A stretch of DNA of 6,537 bases from Planctomycetia bacterium (GTDB lineage Bacteria; Planctomycetota; Planctomycetia; Pirellulales; UBA1268). Below the pieces are notes generated by a model. That model saw only the letters and a list, made by a program, of their open reading frames with translations, had not been told where the DNA came from and ran no database searches. The translations under genes and the position numbers were made by a program. Below are positions 6,462-6,537 of the stretch, piece by piece (the first letter of the stretch is position 1; each line of letters starts with the position of its first letter). The stretch spans positions 1 to 6,537 of the forward strand of contig RFPF01000178.1 in the NCBI GenBank assembly GCA_009926295.1, in the 5' to 3' direction.

Positions 6462-6537
6462 GTCGTGCGCTCGCACGTTCCTCTGAACTCGCCCAAGCCG
6501 GCTCGTGACTGCCCGACCCTCTCGCTTGACGTTCGCC
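6462..6537. other. Noncoding tail after the SDR gene
   Basis: Apart from the small hairpin, these bases hold no open frame I would call a gene. TTGACG at 6526-6531 on the plus strand equals the -35 box predicted for the PSCyt operon and could begin a promoter for a gene beyond the window, but the matching -10 region is not included. The end of the cluster therefore appears to be at 6461. Confidence 0.3.
6464..6477 (+). terminator. Small hairpin just after the SDR gene
   Basis: CGTGC, a four-base loop GCTC, and GCACG form a perfect five-base-pair stem directly after the stop codon at 6461. The following bases (TTCCTCTG) contain only a few T residues, so this is a weak candidate for an intrinsic terminator. 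It may equally be a 3' end stabiliser or chance pairing in GC-rich DNA. Confidence 0.25.

Noticed and set aside
5102..6508. Plus-strand frame of 468 codons spanning the ROK and SDR genes
   Set aside because: It is a different reading frame of the two genes, extremely Arg-rich, and bridges their junction only because of low stop-codon density.
6526..6531. TTGACG near the right edge as a promoter for a following gene
   Set aside because: Only a -35-like hexamer is visible; the -10 region and any gene lie outside the window.

Overview
The window is GC-rich bacterial DNA carrying a pair of genes typical of Planctomycetota: a long secreted protein with planctomycete cytochrome domains (PSCyt1, DUF1549/PSCyt2, PA14, DUF1553/PSD1), followed by the start of a DUF1501 protein. 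The assignment to Planctomycetota, perhaps a Pirellula-like lineage, rests on this pair and on base composition. It is an inference, because no rRNA or other marker gene is present.

Layout. The minus strand of the left half (1-3202) is one operon. It reads from a sigma70-like promoter near 3256-3283 through the PSCyt/PSD1 gene (stop at 299) and, after a 24-base gap with a good ribosome binding site, into the DUF1501 gene, which runs off the left edge. The plus strand of the right half (3302-6461) is a tight three-gene cluster: an aldose 1-epimerase (galM type) with a possible signal peptide, a ROK-family protein with an N-terminal helix-turn-helix, and a short-chain dehydrogenase/reductase (SDR). 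The gaps are 19 and 24 bases, so co-transcription is likely. The two operons diverge from a very short shared control region in which the two predicted -10 boxes lie on almost the same bases. No stretch over 300 bases lacks a gene, and I see no RNA gene, mobile element, CRISPR array or long repeat.

How the genes may work together. The right-hand operon looks like a small sugar-handling unit: a mutarotase interconverts sugar anomers, a ROK regulator or kinase senses a sugar or sugar phosphate, and an SDR oxidises or reduces a sugar-like metabolite. The left-hand operon encodes two exported proteins, one with two heme c motifs and a PA14 domain that may bind carbohydrate, the other with a twin-arginine-type leader. 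The divergent layout suggests joint control of an envelope redox or glycan-handling function and cytoplasmic sugar use. That link is inference. The families themselves are known, and I see no clearly undescribed system. The points most worth checking are the overlapping promoters, the start choices of the two divergent genes, and the altered active-site residues of the SDR.
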